The notes under the pieces are model-generated. The model saw nothing but the letters and a program-made list of their open reading frames with translations, made no database searches and had not been told where the DNA came from. Both the position numbers and the translations under genes were made by a program. DNA of 60,000 nucleotides, taken from contig NC_088299.1 in assembly GCF_032854445.1 (NCBI RefSeq), positions 2,829,001 through 2,889,000 on the forward strand, given 5' to 3'. Positions 12,027-24,400 of this stretch are shown here, piece after piece; position 1 is the stretch's first letter, and every line of letters starts with the position of its first letter. The DNA comes from Liolophura sinensis. Taxonomy: Eukaryota; Mollusca; Polyplacophora; Chitonida; Chitonidae.

Positions 12027-15000
12027 TCCAGCAGAGTTAGTCCATTTTAATTAGGACACATCTAAATGAGGTGAGACGGTAAGGCGGAGATTTGGCCCAT
12101 AGCTGATGCATCAAATTGGTCTGAGCATAATATTTTCCTACCTTTTTTATGTTACAATTTTAAAACACATAATACATAAATGTATATGGGTATGTAACAA
12201 AGTGTCAGTTTGTTTATCGTTTGTCGTTCTAGATGCTACAGCCAACATGGAAAATGACCCAGTGTTCATTGTAGTGATTTTGGTGCAGTATTGGACCCTT
12301 TCAAGTTGTGTCCCAGAAAACAATCCGCACAGGATTTGTATCTCAATACTTCTAACCCTCCAAATCTTTTGAGAGGCACAACTTCCTTCATGACAAAAAC
12401 AATAAATTTATCTTTTGCTGTAGGAAAACTCTTTGACACACTGATGCTGAAGAAACAAATGCTACTCTGAACCATGTTGCAGCCGTGGTGTTAGCGAGTT
12501 TTGTTTGGACACAGAGGTCGTGGGTTCGAGTCAGGAACATTCACTGTGTTGTCGTCATTTATTATAGTGTTAACAAAGAACTTTTTTTTATCTCCACGAA
12601 GATTCAGTAAACATAGAGAAGACTAAATCCTAAATGTTTTGATCTTGTGTATATAACCTTCTGAAGTGTTTATACTGTCTTATTGGAATCCGCTATTTGT
12701 AATTATTATTACATGATATCGCTGTGAATCATTCCCATGGGGTTTTTGTTGTACCACTTTAATACACACATGGTTTCTGACTGTATCAAATTTATGTCAT
12801 TCCTCATCATGGAATAAACTCGAATGTTGCGTCAAGTGCAACATTCCAACAAAGCTGGTAGATGCCATCAAACGGGCGTTCCAAACCGATACTCTGTCCA
12901 GTTCTTTACGTTTCTTTATATTCACATTAATTACTTTGATGCAGTTATATGGGTATGCCTGGTTGTTGTGATCAAAATTAAGTGCATAAACTGTATGGTA
13001 TATTTTGTACGAAAATCACGAATAATAAGGTTTGCAAGCATGTAAAGCAAAATTCTTCCGTGCCAGATTATTAACTGGCCGAGCCTATTTCTACCACTTG
13101 ACCAATACTGCAAAAACGCGCACAATTAGGCAGCGTTTAACAGAGAGCTTGTTTGTTACAAACAAGATTCCAGTTCTAGAAGCGTTGTTAACAGCTTATT
13201 GCTGTCTTTTCCCTTTTTCATTCATGAACAATGCGAATTAATCACTCTGTACGGATTAATGCATTCTCCAGATTTGTTCAAACCCGCTCAACAATCTGAC
13301 GAAAATGTTCACCCATACTGCCATGGAATAATATGTTAAACAAAAGATCCTGGCCAATCACCATGGGACAGTTGTTAGAAAGTGTATAAGCTAATACTGA
13401 TAATAAATGATATTTAATATTTAAAAGTTTTAAAATTAAAACTCACTGACTCAGTTAATAGAGACGTTCTCCAAAGTTGAACAGCAGCAGTTTTAGTTCA
13501 TATTTAATTTTATGTTACACAATATTTTTAGGCTAAGTACAAAATTGAAGACTGAGATTAAATCTGGCGTTAAATCTCAAATCAAGCTTAAACAACTGGA
13601 CCCAGATTAGTGAGATTAGTCGTACAAAAGTGTATCACAACTTAGAAAACAGTGTATTTAGTCCAGACTAAAATGTCATTTGGTTTACATTAAGATGGGA
13701 CTGGTATTAAGACTTCAGCCTGGTGTTTGACTTTGAAAGTGTTGTTGAACAATTGGCTCTGTAAATCATCACTGAGATTCTTAATTCAGTTGGTGTAAAG
13801 ATGCGAAAGTGATTTCTAATAGGAGACAATAATGATAGAGCCATGCTTACACAGATTGATACCAGACTGAGCAATCATAATCTTACTGCCATGCCATGTA
13901 CATTGACAAGCTTTTGATTCAACTAAGATTTCAATTTAAACTCCTCTACAGTGGAATATCTTCTTTCATGTAGTTGCAATCATCGTTATAAAGTAAATCG
14001 AACAAAGTCTAACAGCGTATTAACTTCTTAAGGTGCAAGCTCTCTCAAGCTGGTATTTTAGCAGGTTTCAAAAACTGTATACCATGCGCACTAAGTGACA
14101 GGTCATTTCAAACAAAATCACACATTGGCGGCAATGAACGACAGATTAACGTGTGAGAAATAACAAAACGGCAGATACAACAATCTGACCTCAACACGTT
14201 CTTCATCAAAATAATCCTTTCATTCGTTTAATTAAACGCTATATAACAATACGGGTGTAGCTTCCTTCACAAGACGCCATTTGTGTGTGCAATCTTTCAC
14301 GTGCGATTTTGTTTCCGCTCTGAATGTCGGTGTATCACGTGCGATTTTGTTTCCGCTCTGAATGTCGGTGTATCACGTGCTATTTTGTTTCTCCACTGAA
14401 TGTCAACGAGTTAGTCACGCGAGTTTTTTCTGTCCTATGAATAAGGACGGTGTATGACGTATGAGATTTTGTCTCTTTTCCAAGACATCGTAAATTCAAC
14501 CCATCCAGTAAATTATTTAGCCAGTGTTTCGATAAATTACTTGTAGGTCTATATGTACATACCATCCATATTAACGGTTCTAAGTATTTCGCAGTTATTT
14601 AACAAACTTGAGACCCTCTTGCTGACAAACGATATTAATTTTCAGGACACAAGTCCTTATGTTAGTACTAAACGATTTTAAAATGAAGGCCTACTTCAGT
14701 GAGATCCCGGGATACAAATACTGGCTGATTTTATCTTTTATGCTTGGAATACTAGATCGATCAAGAAATGTATCTCTGCAGATAAATAAGTTTTCCTCTA
14801 GTAATGATGGCTATTAACTGAATCTGGGCAAGTACACATATTATCTTGGATAATGACACAATACCCGGCAAGCAGTAAAAAAAAAAACAAACACGGCAGA
14901 AACCTACCGTTCTCTCTAAAGGCCTCCAAAAAAGAGCATGCGCAGAGCAAAAACGATTCTTGAATGATCTACCAGATGCGGTCATGGTGCTATATCTACC

Positions 15001-15288
15001 AACGAATTGCTGATGGAGTCATAACCTGAGCGAAAAACTACCGACCAATAGCGAAACATGCCAGTCATGCCTTGTATTCATTACACTACGTCAAGAGAAG
15101 CGAGTTTTTGTCTCATGTAGCATTTAATGGTTTAAATTCCAAGAAAAAGTTTGCATCTCATTTCTCTGGGGAGGTGGTGGGGAGTTTGGAGAAGGGATGG
15201 GGTTTATGATCGAAGAGCAAGCGAAGTGAACTAGCGCTAGGCTAAGATTAGTAGTAACGGTTACAATAAAGGCTGTTGAGTCACTCAC
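12027..15288. other. stretch downstream of exon 9, no further exon found
   Basis: Holds the 38 bp tandem repeat and a tRNA-like remnant near 12490-12540. No phase-1 exon with a transmembrane or LDLa signature was seen. Confidence 0.55.
14298..14408. repeat. 38 bp tandem repeat, about 3 copies
   Basis: Unit CACGTGCGATTTTGTTTCCG plus CTCTGAATGTCGGTGTAT. The first two are nearly identical and the third is diverged. Confidence 0.9.
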
Positions 15289-15417
15289 AGCACTTATGTT
15301 CATCGGATCCGTCGTGACAGTCCGTGACGTCATCACACTTTTTGTCGGCGGGAAAGCAGCCCGAACCGTCTTTACATCGGAAGCCGTTACAAAGGGCGGA
15401 CACTGACAGCGTGGTAG
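15289..15417 (-). CDS. exon 9: LDLa module 2
   Basis: A 129-base phase 1-1 exon between acceptor tctactctgcag and donor T|GTGAGT. It encodes a complete LDLa module: CNGFRCKDGSGCFPADKKC then CDDVTDCHDGSDE and a final Cys, six cysteines with the D-x-x-x-D-C-x-D-x-S-D-E calcium site intact. It is the last exon that could be linked. The next exon should begin in phase 1 and was not recognised in 1-15288. Confidence 0.92.
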
Positions 15418-18400
15418 CTGCAGAGTAGATAGTACAATCGGTCAAAACATTACCATTACAGATCTCCATATCACTATACAGGCACTCCGTAAATTCATGC
15501 TATGTCCTGTTCACTATATCAGTTAACACGGACGGTTGACGCCAAAGTCATGTCGGGTTCCTGATAACAGTAATTTGCGAGGACAGTTTAAACAGATGTC
15601 TCAATTTGCGTTCTGCTATACATTATCACACGATGTAGATTTCAAAGTTCCTGTTTCTGAAGCCGTGTTTCAAGTTAGACGGGAAGAACTGTCACGTGAC
15701 ATTCAGCAGTGTCTTCGACGTGCCTGTGTCTTCAGGAGTCGGGGAAAACTCGAAGGATAGTCAACATTTCCAGGAAACGAATACCATGGATATAACAAGT
15801 ATTGAAAGGGAGTAGCTTTGGGTAAACGCAAAACATATCGCCAGTGTTGACTTGTGGGTGTATGTGTTCAATTGTTATATTTCCTACGAGGCGGGGGTTC
15901 AATCCCGGCCCCTGGATAAGGAATTTGTAAGTTCCCCAGCCCAGGCAGTTTGTGCAGTCTACGGTTCGTTCTTCTTGACATCATGTCACCAATGTGCTGT
16001 GTACATCTCTATCTCAAATGTGTGAAAATGCTCTAGTAACTTGCCACTGATCGGTGGTTTACTCCGGGGACTCCGGTTTTTGTCCCAAATGTTTCAACGA
16101 TGTTGTTTGTGTTTGGCATGGGTGGTGGGGTGGTGGGAAAGGGTTTACCTATAACGTTTTAATTTTATGCTGAATAAAATATAATATATTAACAAACTTC
16201 CTTTCTTCATATATCCCACCATAATGCTGACCACTGTCGTATAAGTGCAATACTCATGAGTCAGGAGTGAATCAACAAATCAAATAAATAAATGATTTTT
16301 TTCATATACAATATTAAAGTGACACTGTCATCTGCAAATCCTGTTCATGTCAGACAGAGTTGTGCCCCTTTACAGCTTTTAGATTGCGCATATGTATCAG
16401 TGCGATCGTTAGTTGGTAACAAAATCAACAAATACACAAGTAATCTTGTGGATTCATAACGAATAAACATTTCACAAATTTTCCACTATAGAGCTACACA
16501 TCTCAAACTCTTTAGTCATATATGTTACGTCATATACACTAAGCAAATCACCAACACCTTGATCTTGATCGGCATGTCTAACACAATTTTCTTGAAATTA
16601 GAAGTTTTTAATAACTGCCATATCGGCGAATGTCACAATAAAAACGGTCAACGTTCGCGACTGGCTTTGAAGTTACTTCCCTTGATCGCACGCTCAGCTG
16701 CGAGGTATAAGTAAAATGACGTATACTGTCAAACCACCAGGTGTAGTAACCAAACATAAATTACCAGAGCAGTTTTTAAAACGTCAAGCGCAAACAAAAC
16801 TGTCGATCATTCAGAATTCCCCGCTCTACATTTAACCCCAATTCACAACATGCAAGTCTGACAATTGAGAAGGTAAGATAACGTTGGATACAAGTTATAC
16901 ACACTCAATCTGAGCAGTGAACCCACACATATTGCTGAGCTAATACACTGTACAGCACAACAGCAACAGTTTAAGAAGCGATCTCAGTTTGGTAACATTG
17001 TGCCTACCACAAGTTGGTACGCAGCTGAGGTCTACAATGCTGGAGTATCGCCTCTACTTGTTGCAAGGTGTTGGGGTACTAGCGGTAGGCTTTGGTGGTA
17101 GAGAAAGGGATGTGATACCTGGGCAAGCCATCAAGAACCTGGACCGCTTCTGATACCCACTGTACTAGACCTACTTTTGGATTTGTTTTATTATTCTAAT
17201 TAAGTAGAATTTTCTAACCGATTCCGTCACTTTGCACACACGTTAATCTTGGAGGTTTTGTTTTTCTACATGGTATTAGAAGTAAATCTGAGTAAATCTT
17301 TTGCGGTTTTCAAATCTGAGGGTGTCGAAAACTGTTCTTTTTACGCTCTGTGGTACGAGGTACGAAGAGCTAAAACGGGAAGAAAAAAATCCATCTGAAT
17401 TTTTTTCATATCGTTTCACAGCTTCGTGATTCCATTCCTCTGAATATAAGGGAGGAAACCCTAAAGGAGCAAAGACTGCCCCAATGAAATCCAGCCGGAC
17501 GCTGAGATACTGTCAATCAAGTGCAAAGACACTCACGTGCACACTGTTGGGCGGGGCTCTCATCGGAGTGATCTCCGCAATGGTCGATGTCGTCCACACA
17601 CCAGCTCCTCATCGATGCACAGATCATTGTGACACAGAAAGTAGTGCGGTGGGCATTGACCTGAAGAAAAGTATACATTTGCATGAGGTACATTGTGCAT
17701 GAGGAATAGTATGTAGGAATACTTGATTTTCATGTTTTGTATTGATGCGAAGGGGTTGTGTTTAAAGAACAAAAACTTGTGGTCGGGCTTGTGGTCGCCC
17801 GACATGGAACATATCTACCTTGATGTGGTTCACTGTGCATTACATTATATAGTATTCCCAAAAGAGGAGGGGCTATTATTCAAGTTCGTGTTGATTTTTT
17901 TGCCAAAAGTTCAAATTTATGTGAATAAAGCCATGGTACAATCTAGAGATACATCAATATTTACCACGAAAGTGTTTTGCATAGCACGCACGTGAATCAG
18001 GTCTGGTGCATTTCGAAAGTTTGCTTTCAATTTCTCTTTTTCCACACAGCAGACTGATTAAATTACGACTAAATATTACGTGTAAAGTGAAAAATTGAGA
18101 TCACTGTTTTCAAACATGCAACGTTTAGGTGCCATTCGCTGTGTTAGAGGTTGACAGGAAGTTCAAGCGAATCAGCAATGTACACATTGTGGGCACGACG
18201 CCACAAGACCTATGATGTCAACCAAGGGAGATAATTGTCCCACATTTCAATACTACATAGGCTGTTTGCAATCACCATCCGAAATACATCTAACTGCCAA
18301 AATCAGGAACATAACCCACCTAAAACAGGTCGGTTCAAGTGGTACACTTTTTTGTTGTTTTCGTCACCGTTTCTGTATAGTTGTGTTTCTAAAGCGAAGG

Positions 18401-21400
18401 GTACAATTCACAAGCCAAAATTTCCAGAGGCTTGTTAAAGATTCACCTGATGTCAATTTTCGTCTTAGTACACGCTTCCTTGCTTGATTGATTGAGGTTT
18501 AAGGCTTCATTGCTATGGAACATTATTTCTGTTAAGTTACATTTTGCTGTCCTAATAGATGAGATCCTTTGGAGGCCAATTGTTATTTATTACTTAAATA
18601 ATTAATTCTATTCAAAGTAACTCTCGGATGACATACCAGTTCCTAGAGCAGAGTATTTATTGGATTGGTGTTTTACGCCATACTCAAGGAAGATTTCACT
18701 TATACGACAGCGGCCACCATTATGATGGGAGGAAACCGGGCAGAGCCCGGGGGAAACCCACGACCATCCACAGGTTGCTGGAAGACCTACCCACCTACGG
18801 TAGGGGAGTAAGCCAACATGAGCTTGAACTCACAGCGACAGCATTGGTGAGAGGCTCCTGGGTCATTACGATGTGTTAGCGCGCTAACCAACTGAACCAC
18901 GGAGGACCCCGAGGAGAGTATTAGTGTATCTAAGTACACGGTTCAGGTCTTCCTGCAGTCGCCTCTCTACGTCGATTTGTTTATTTGTCAGTGTGTCGGT
19001 CGGTTGGTTGTTCGGTGCAGGGGGGGGGGAGGAGGGAGGGAGGCAGATATTTGACGAGGGGCAAGGCATCAACTTTTTACCTCAGCCTGCATACCTCTGT
19101 CCGCCTCTCTGTCTGCCGGTCTGTTGGTCTCTCGGTTGGTCTGTCGGTCTGTCAGTCTGTCAGTCTGTCAGTCTGTCGGTCTCTCGGTCTCTCGGTCTGT
19201 CGGTGGCTCGGTCGTTCAGTCATTTTGTTGACATCCTATCTTTCAACACGGGACATTCACTAAAGGACGGGTTCGAAGCCAAGAAGACAGTGAAGTCCTA
19301 TACAGTGGCTGTCGCGTCAGTCTTTGCCATTTTTTATCCTGCTTCCCATTTCCACTGTTGGGAATCACGTTAACACTATAGGCCCCACTTAAGCCCACAC
19401 ACTCGACGGAGACGAACTTAAGCACCGACGAAATACGCTGACGATATTCGCAACATAGTTGCAGACATACTGGGCGGATTTTTAAAGGATGGTGGTCAGT
19501 AGTTTATATCATGTGGCCTAATAAAGCACATTACACAAACAAAATGTCACAGATCAACACAATTCCTTGCTACTGGATTGATCATCTCGCTCGTATCGAT
19601 TGCCGAAATTCGCTGGAGTGGATACACCACGCGAACAGAGTGAAATCCCCTGTGCATTTCTTCGCTAGTATCGGACATGTTTGATGAAAGCGGACACACC
19701 AGGGGATATTTAGAAATTCCCAAAATACCCCTGTATGAGCGAAAAAAATCCCGCAACTGTGTTCATGATATTTTCTTTATATCTATCAAAGACTTTTCCA
19801 GCGAAAATGCCAATGTCTCACCCACCATTGGTTGCGTTGAAGACTGCGGCGAAGACAAAGACTACTTTATCTGAGGCGTAGAAGGTTCCGGTCAGTCTGG
19901 CGTAGAAGCCCTCCCCCTGGGTGAACCATGACACCTCCTGGGTGATGTTACTGGGGTTGTAGGAGGCCAGCAAAGGGGACACGGACGAGGTGCCCTCGTG
20001 GATCTCTAACCTGCTATCTTTCTCTTCTTGCATACCTGCAAACAGTGACCACAGAAAACTAAGCCAAAGAGACCGTTGTTATGGTAAGAACATGCGTACA
20101 AGTAGCTCCACAAACTATTTTCACCCTCATAGGCCTTGGTTTTAAGAGGAGTGACATGTGGGGTCAGATAGACTAAAACAGTAAACGGAGGCAAGGGTGC
20201 CAGGGCCACATAGACTCCAGAATTCTCACACACGTGTTGCAGATGCGTTCAAACCAACTGTAGACCAATGACTTAAAAAGCGTTGTGTAATTAGGTGATA
20301 ACGCATTAATACCGTAATAAATTTCCGTACATGAAGGGTTTCATTCCGATACCTATGGCTCTGTTCCTGTTTTCCCACAAAATATATTTATGTATTTATT
20401 TATTTGATTGGTACACCGTTCTCTTCACCTATATGATTATGGTGGGAGGAAACCGGGCAGAGCCAGGATGTTGCTGGCTGACCTCCACACGTATAGCCTG
20501 AAAGGAAGCCATCATAACTGAACTTAAACTCACAGTGACCACATTGGTGAGCAGCTCCTGGGCTATTGAGCCGCGCTGGGACGCTAATAAGTTCAGCCAC
20601 GGAGACACCGCCCCTCCCACCCCAACTTCCATCCACAAAATATTGGCCGTTACATTGAGATAAAGAAATATACCTCAAACGAGTGTTAACAAACAGCTGA
20701 GCAGGGGATAACGTTAAAGTAAACACGCCGACCCACAGCCACCCACACATGCACACGTAACCATGTCCCTGTACATCTCGGCAAAGAAAGGCGGTTATTG
20801 GATTGAAAACTTCTCATCTAAAGAAACAGGAGCCGGATAAGTGAGTGAGTGAGTGAGTGAGTGAGTGCGTGCATGAGGTTTAGCGTACATAACAATTTTT
20901 CAGTCATAAAACGATGAAGGAATCCTTAGAGTGCATGTAATGTGCCTCCTTGTTGCAGGACGGATTTCCACCTCTCTTTTATCTCGTGCTGCTTCACTAA
21001 CTAACTAACTAACTAACTAACTAAGCAAGTAAGCCGCTCCGCCCGAGCCATTTTACTGGTCAAACAATCGTTGCAATATCCCCTTCATGCTGAACGCCAA
21101 GCCAGGAAGTTACAACTTCCTCTTTTTAGGTCTTAGATGTGACTCAACTCATGATTGACCCTGGATCTACAGCTCCCGAAGCGGAGGGCCGGAAAAGAAC
21201 AACAGATCTGATTGCAGATTCAAGAATTGCTGGTCCTCTGAGACATACCACGTGACTGTTCAATCGGGTAGGACAGCCTTTATCAGTCACTCCATAAATA
21301 AAGTTGTGTTGGTCTTTGTTTTTGTTAATGTGGCCGGTTTATTTAGGACACGACCTGATATCGAAAAGAAGAAAGTCCTACAGCTTTGGAAGGCGTACTC

Positions 21401-24400
21401 AGTATGTCAACAAGTCCAGCATTTCCAAATACTTTGCGTACATAACGGTGACTTCTGTCAATATATCCTGCCCGTCCCCTTCCTTACCTTTCCCAGGCTC
21501 GACCACCCTCAGCTGTAGCACTGCACCGTCCGGATTATTCTCATTGTCAAAACGCTTGATAATCCACAGGCAGTCATAATAGTGAGGGAGGTTGAATGAA
21601 GATCCCTGGAATCGAGTTATCCCCCCTCCTTTCATGGCACGCGTCGAACTGCAGTCTGAAATCAGTCGATGTAACTGAGGTGTAAAGTCACCGATATCAC
21701 ACAAAACTATCACCTCACAGTCTCAGGCCAAAATCGTATTGATCCAACAATAAATTTAGGATAATGCAAAAGCATAGACACTCTGAAAAAATGAAGTCCC
21801 ATATTTCACGTTTGAATATTTGGACAAAATTTTTCTTAGAGATGCTAAATACAATTTTGTTGATATACTGAAATGTCAAATAAGTATCTCGTTTTTCTCA
21901 GCATCTAAGCTTTTGCATTGTCTCAATTCATATATGCAAGTTATTGCCTGCGTGTTGTCAGATCACACAGAGTAAAAAAGCAGTATAGGCCTCCGTATCA
22001 CACAGCGTCAAAAACTGCATAGGCCTTCATGTAGACAGATCACACAGCGTCAAAAACTGCATAGGCCTTCATGTAGACAGATCACACAGCGTCAAAAGCT
22101 GTATAGGCCTTCATGTAGACAGATCACACAGCGTCAAAAGCTGTATAGGCCTTCATGTAGACAGATCACACAGCGTCAAAAGCTGTATAGGCATGTAGGC
22201 TTAACACGATGACAATCGTTTTCTCAGTGTGTGACGAAAACAAACAAATTTCAAATGGCCTATTTTCAGCAAAAATGATGTATATATTCATTCTTCTTGT
22301 TATATTTTCTATCATATAATGCTCTAAAACCGTGCTGGTGACACTTTAATACCACGACAGCACTTTAACGCTTGGTGTTTTCCAGTGCAAACTACAGCAT
22401 CGAGAGTAAAACCAGAGCAGCGACAGCAGAGTGACAGTTGGTAAATGGCCACACGTATCAAGTGAAACCCGGCTTCTTGTCGGTTTACCTCAGTTTTATA
22501 GTAACTGTTCATGCAAATACCTAAAAAGAATCTACTTATACACGCCCCCTAGTGCCAAGACAATTCAAACTTAATCGGGAAAAAAAACAAGCAATGCGGC
22601 ACTAAGTCTTGTTGAACGTGATAAGTGCGGTTTACGGTAGAGGATTTCACTTGATGTTTTACTAGGTTTATACAGATCACACACACGATATAGTACACAT
22701 ATTTAAAGAATAGGTATGCAATTGCTTTTAGAGATTATACTGGGTACTTAAGCTCTCAGTTTTACTTAAATACGGTACATCAGGAAACATCTTGCTCACA
22801 AGAATACGCCAAAGATGTGAATACTTCACACACCCATCGACAACAGCAACAGGGCATACAATGCCAACAGATTATTTCATTACTTCAACATACCAGTGCT
22901 TGGTTCCTCTGGCCACTCTGGATCTGAAATGACAAAATCATGAGATGTTACGATTAGATTTATTGTTCTTCAACGTCACACTCAAGGATTTTTCAACTTG
23001 CGGATGGTCGTGGGTTTCCTCCGTGTTCTACCCGGTTTCCTTTCATCATTATGCTGGCGGCCATCGTGTAAGTGAAACACTCTTGAGTACGGAGTAAAGC
23101 AACAATCAGATACATAAATCAAGAATTTTTCACATATACGATCTCTGTTTTAAGGGTGGAAGAAACCGGAATACCTTTGGTAAATTACCGACGACCTTTC
23201 ACACACTGACGTACAGATACGCATACGATACTGGTGGTACAAACGATAGGCGGAGGAAAATGCCAAACGAGGGACGACTACGAACAGTGAGTGATATGAA
23301 ATGCACAATTTCCCTTTCCAGGTCCGGGTACGAATCTGCACCTTATGTGAGCTAATGGTTGAAAGACAATCGTCCTCTACACTGGTACGCCACGACCAGC
23401 TGCCAGAGGGAGAAAACGTATACACCGCGGGTAAAACGATTACACCGCGGGTAAAACGATTACACCGCGGGTAAAACGATTACACCGCGGGTAAAACGAT
23501 TACACCGCGGGTAAAACGATTTTCACTGATAACAGCTGAATTTTTCAATCTTGTCCAAAATACTTTTGTTTTTGCGTTGATTCCCTTTTCCATATGCTTT
23601 AAGTTCTTTAACTGTTCCTAATAATAAGCTTTCATTAGGAAAAGCTTGCAGCACTTAAATAAAATCATTAAATAATTTTAAAAGTTTCGAATGGCACCAA
23701 ATCGTTCATACAATCACAGAGTATGTAGGTTTAAGCATACTGCTGCTTACAATGTCCGGATTGCCCGATCGCTGGTTTAAAAGGAACTGGACATAACAAT
23801 AGCACAGAGATAACACAGGAGATCGTCACAGCACACACAATGATATTGACAATTGACAGCTCTACGTATTCCAATAACCCTATGTTTCCCCGAAAGCAGA
23901 TGATCATCTAATATGTGCATATATATTTATTTCCATTTTTTCTCCCATCAACCTCCTACACACTCTCTTTATTTTACGATGTGATATTCACAAGGGATCG
24001 ATGTTTCCAGACTAAGACGCTTAACCGGTATAGTTATCTTTGTCTCCAGAGGCGAGAAGGCCTGTCGTGTAAAGATGCAGACGGAAAAAACATCCAAAAT
24101 TGCTTCCAAGCGCACTTGAGGTACATCCATATTTTTGCTTAAGGAAAAGATACAAACAGGCATGGTGTACGATTTGGACATTGACGAAATTGCAGTGTCA
24201 TTCTTGGCGTCCTTCTGGCATTATAACGACTCTTTTTACTTAACTGGCCTAGTTCAATGGTGATTTGTGTTGAAGGTTATTTTGAAAATTAGTCTTGCCA
24301 TTATTGACCGCAAAAGTCCATTGCGGTTGAGGATGGGTGCACAAATGTCTGTTCTCACGATACGATTTAGCTGACTTGGCCGATCAGAAACGTAGATGTT

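Larger units (their letters stand above)
17661..19825 (-). other. intron 7
   Basis: Between CUB3 and LDLa1. It holds a family-1 SINE with its tRNA-like head (18655-18908) and a CTGT-rich microsatellite (about 18970-19215). Nothing else recognised. Confidence 0.8.
20036..21487 (-). other. intron 6
   Basis: Splits CUB3. It contains a family-1 SINE (20390-20615), a family-2 SINE (20843-21225) with GAGT microsatellite and a short CTAA run at about 20996-21024. Confidence 0.8.

Noticed and set aside
12480-12545. tRNA-like sequence with GGTCGTGGGTTCGAGTC.
   Set aside because: It lacks a complete cloverleaf and looks like a SINE head remnant.
18924-19373. 149-codon plus-strand frame.
   Set aside because: Serine/valine-rich translation of the CTGT microsatellite.
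23421-23520. Perfect short repeats resembling a CRISPR array.
   Set aside because: Units are directly adjacent without spacers, and the DNA is eukaryotic.
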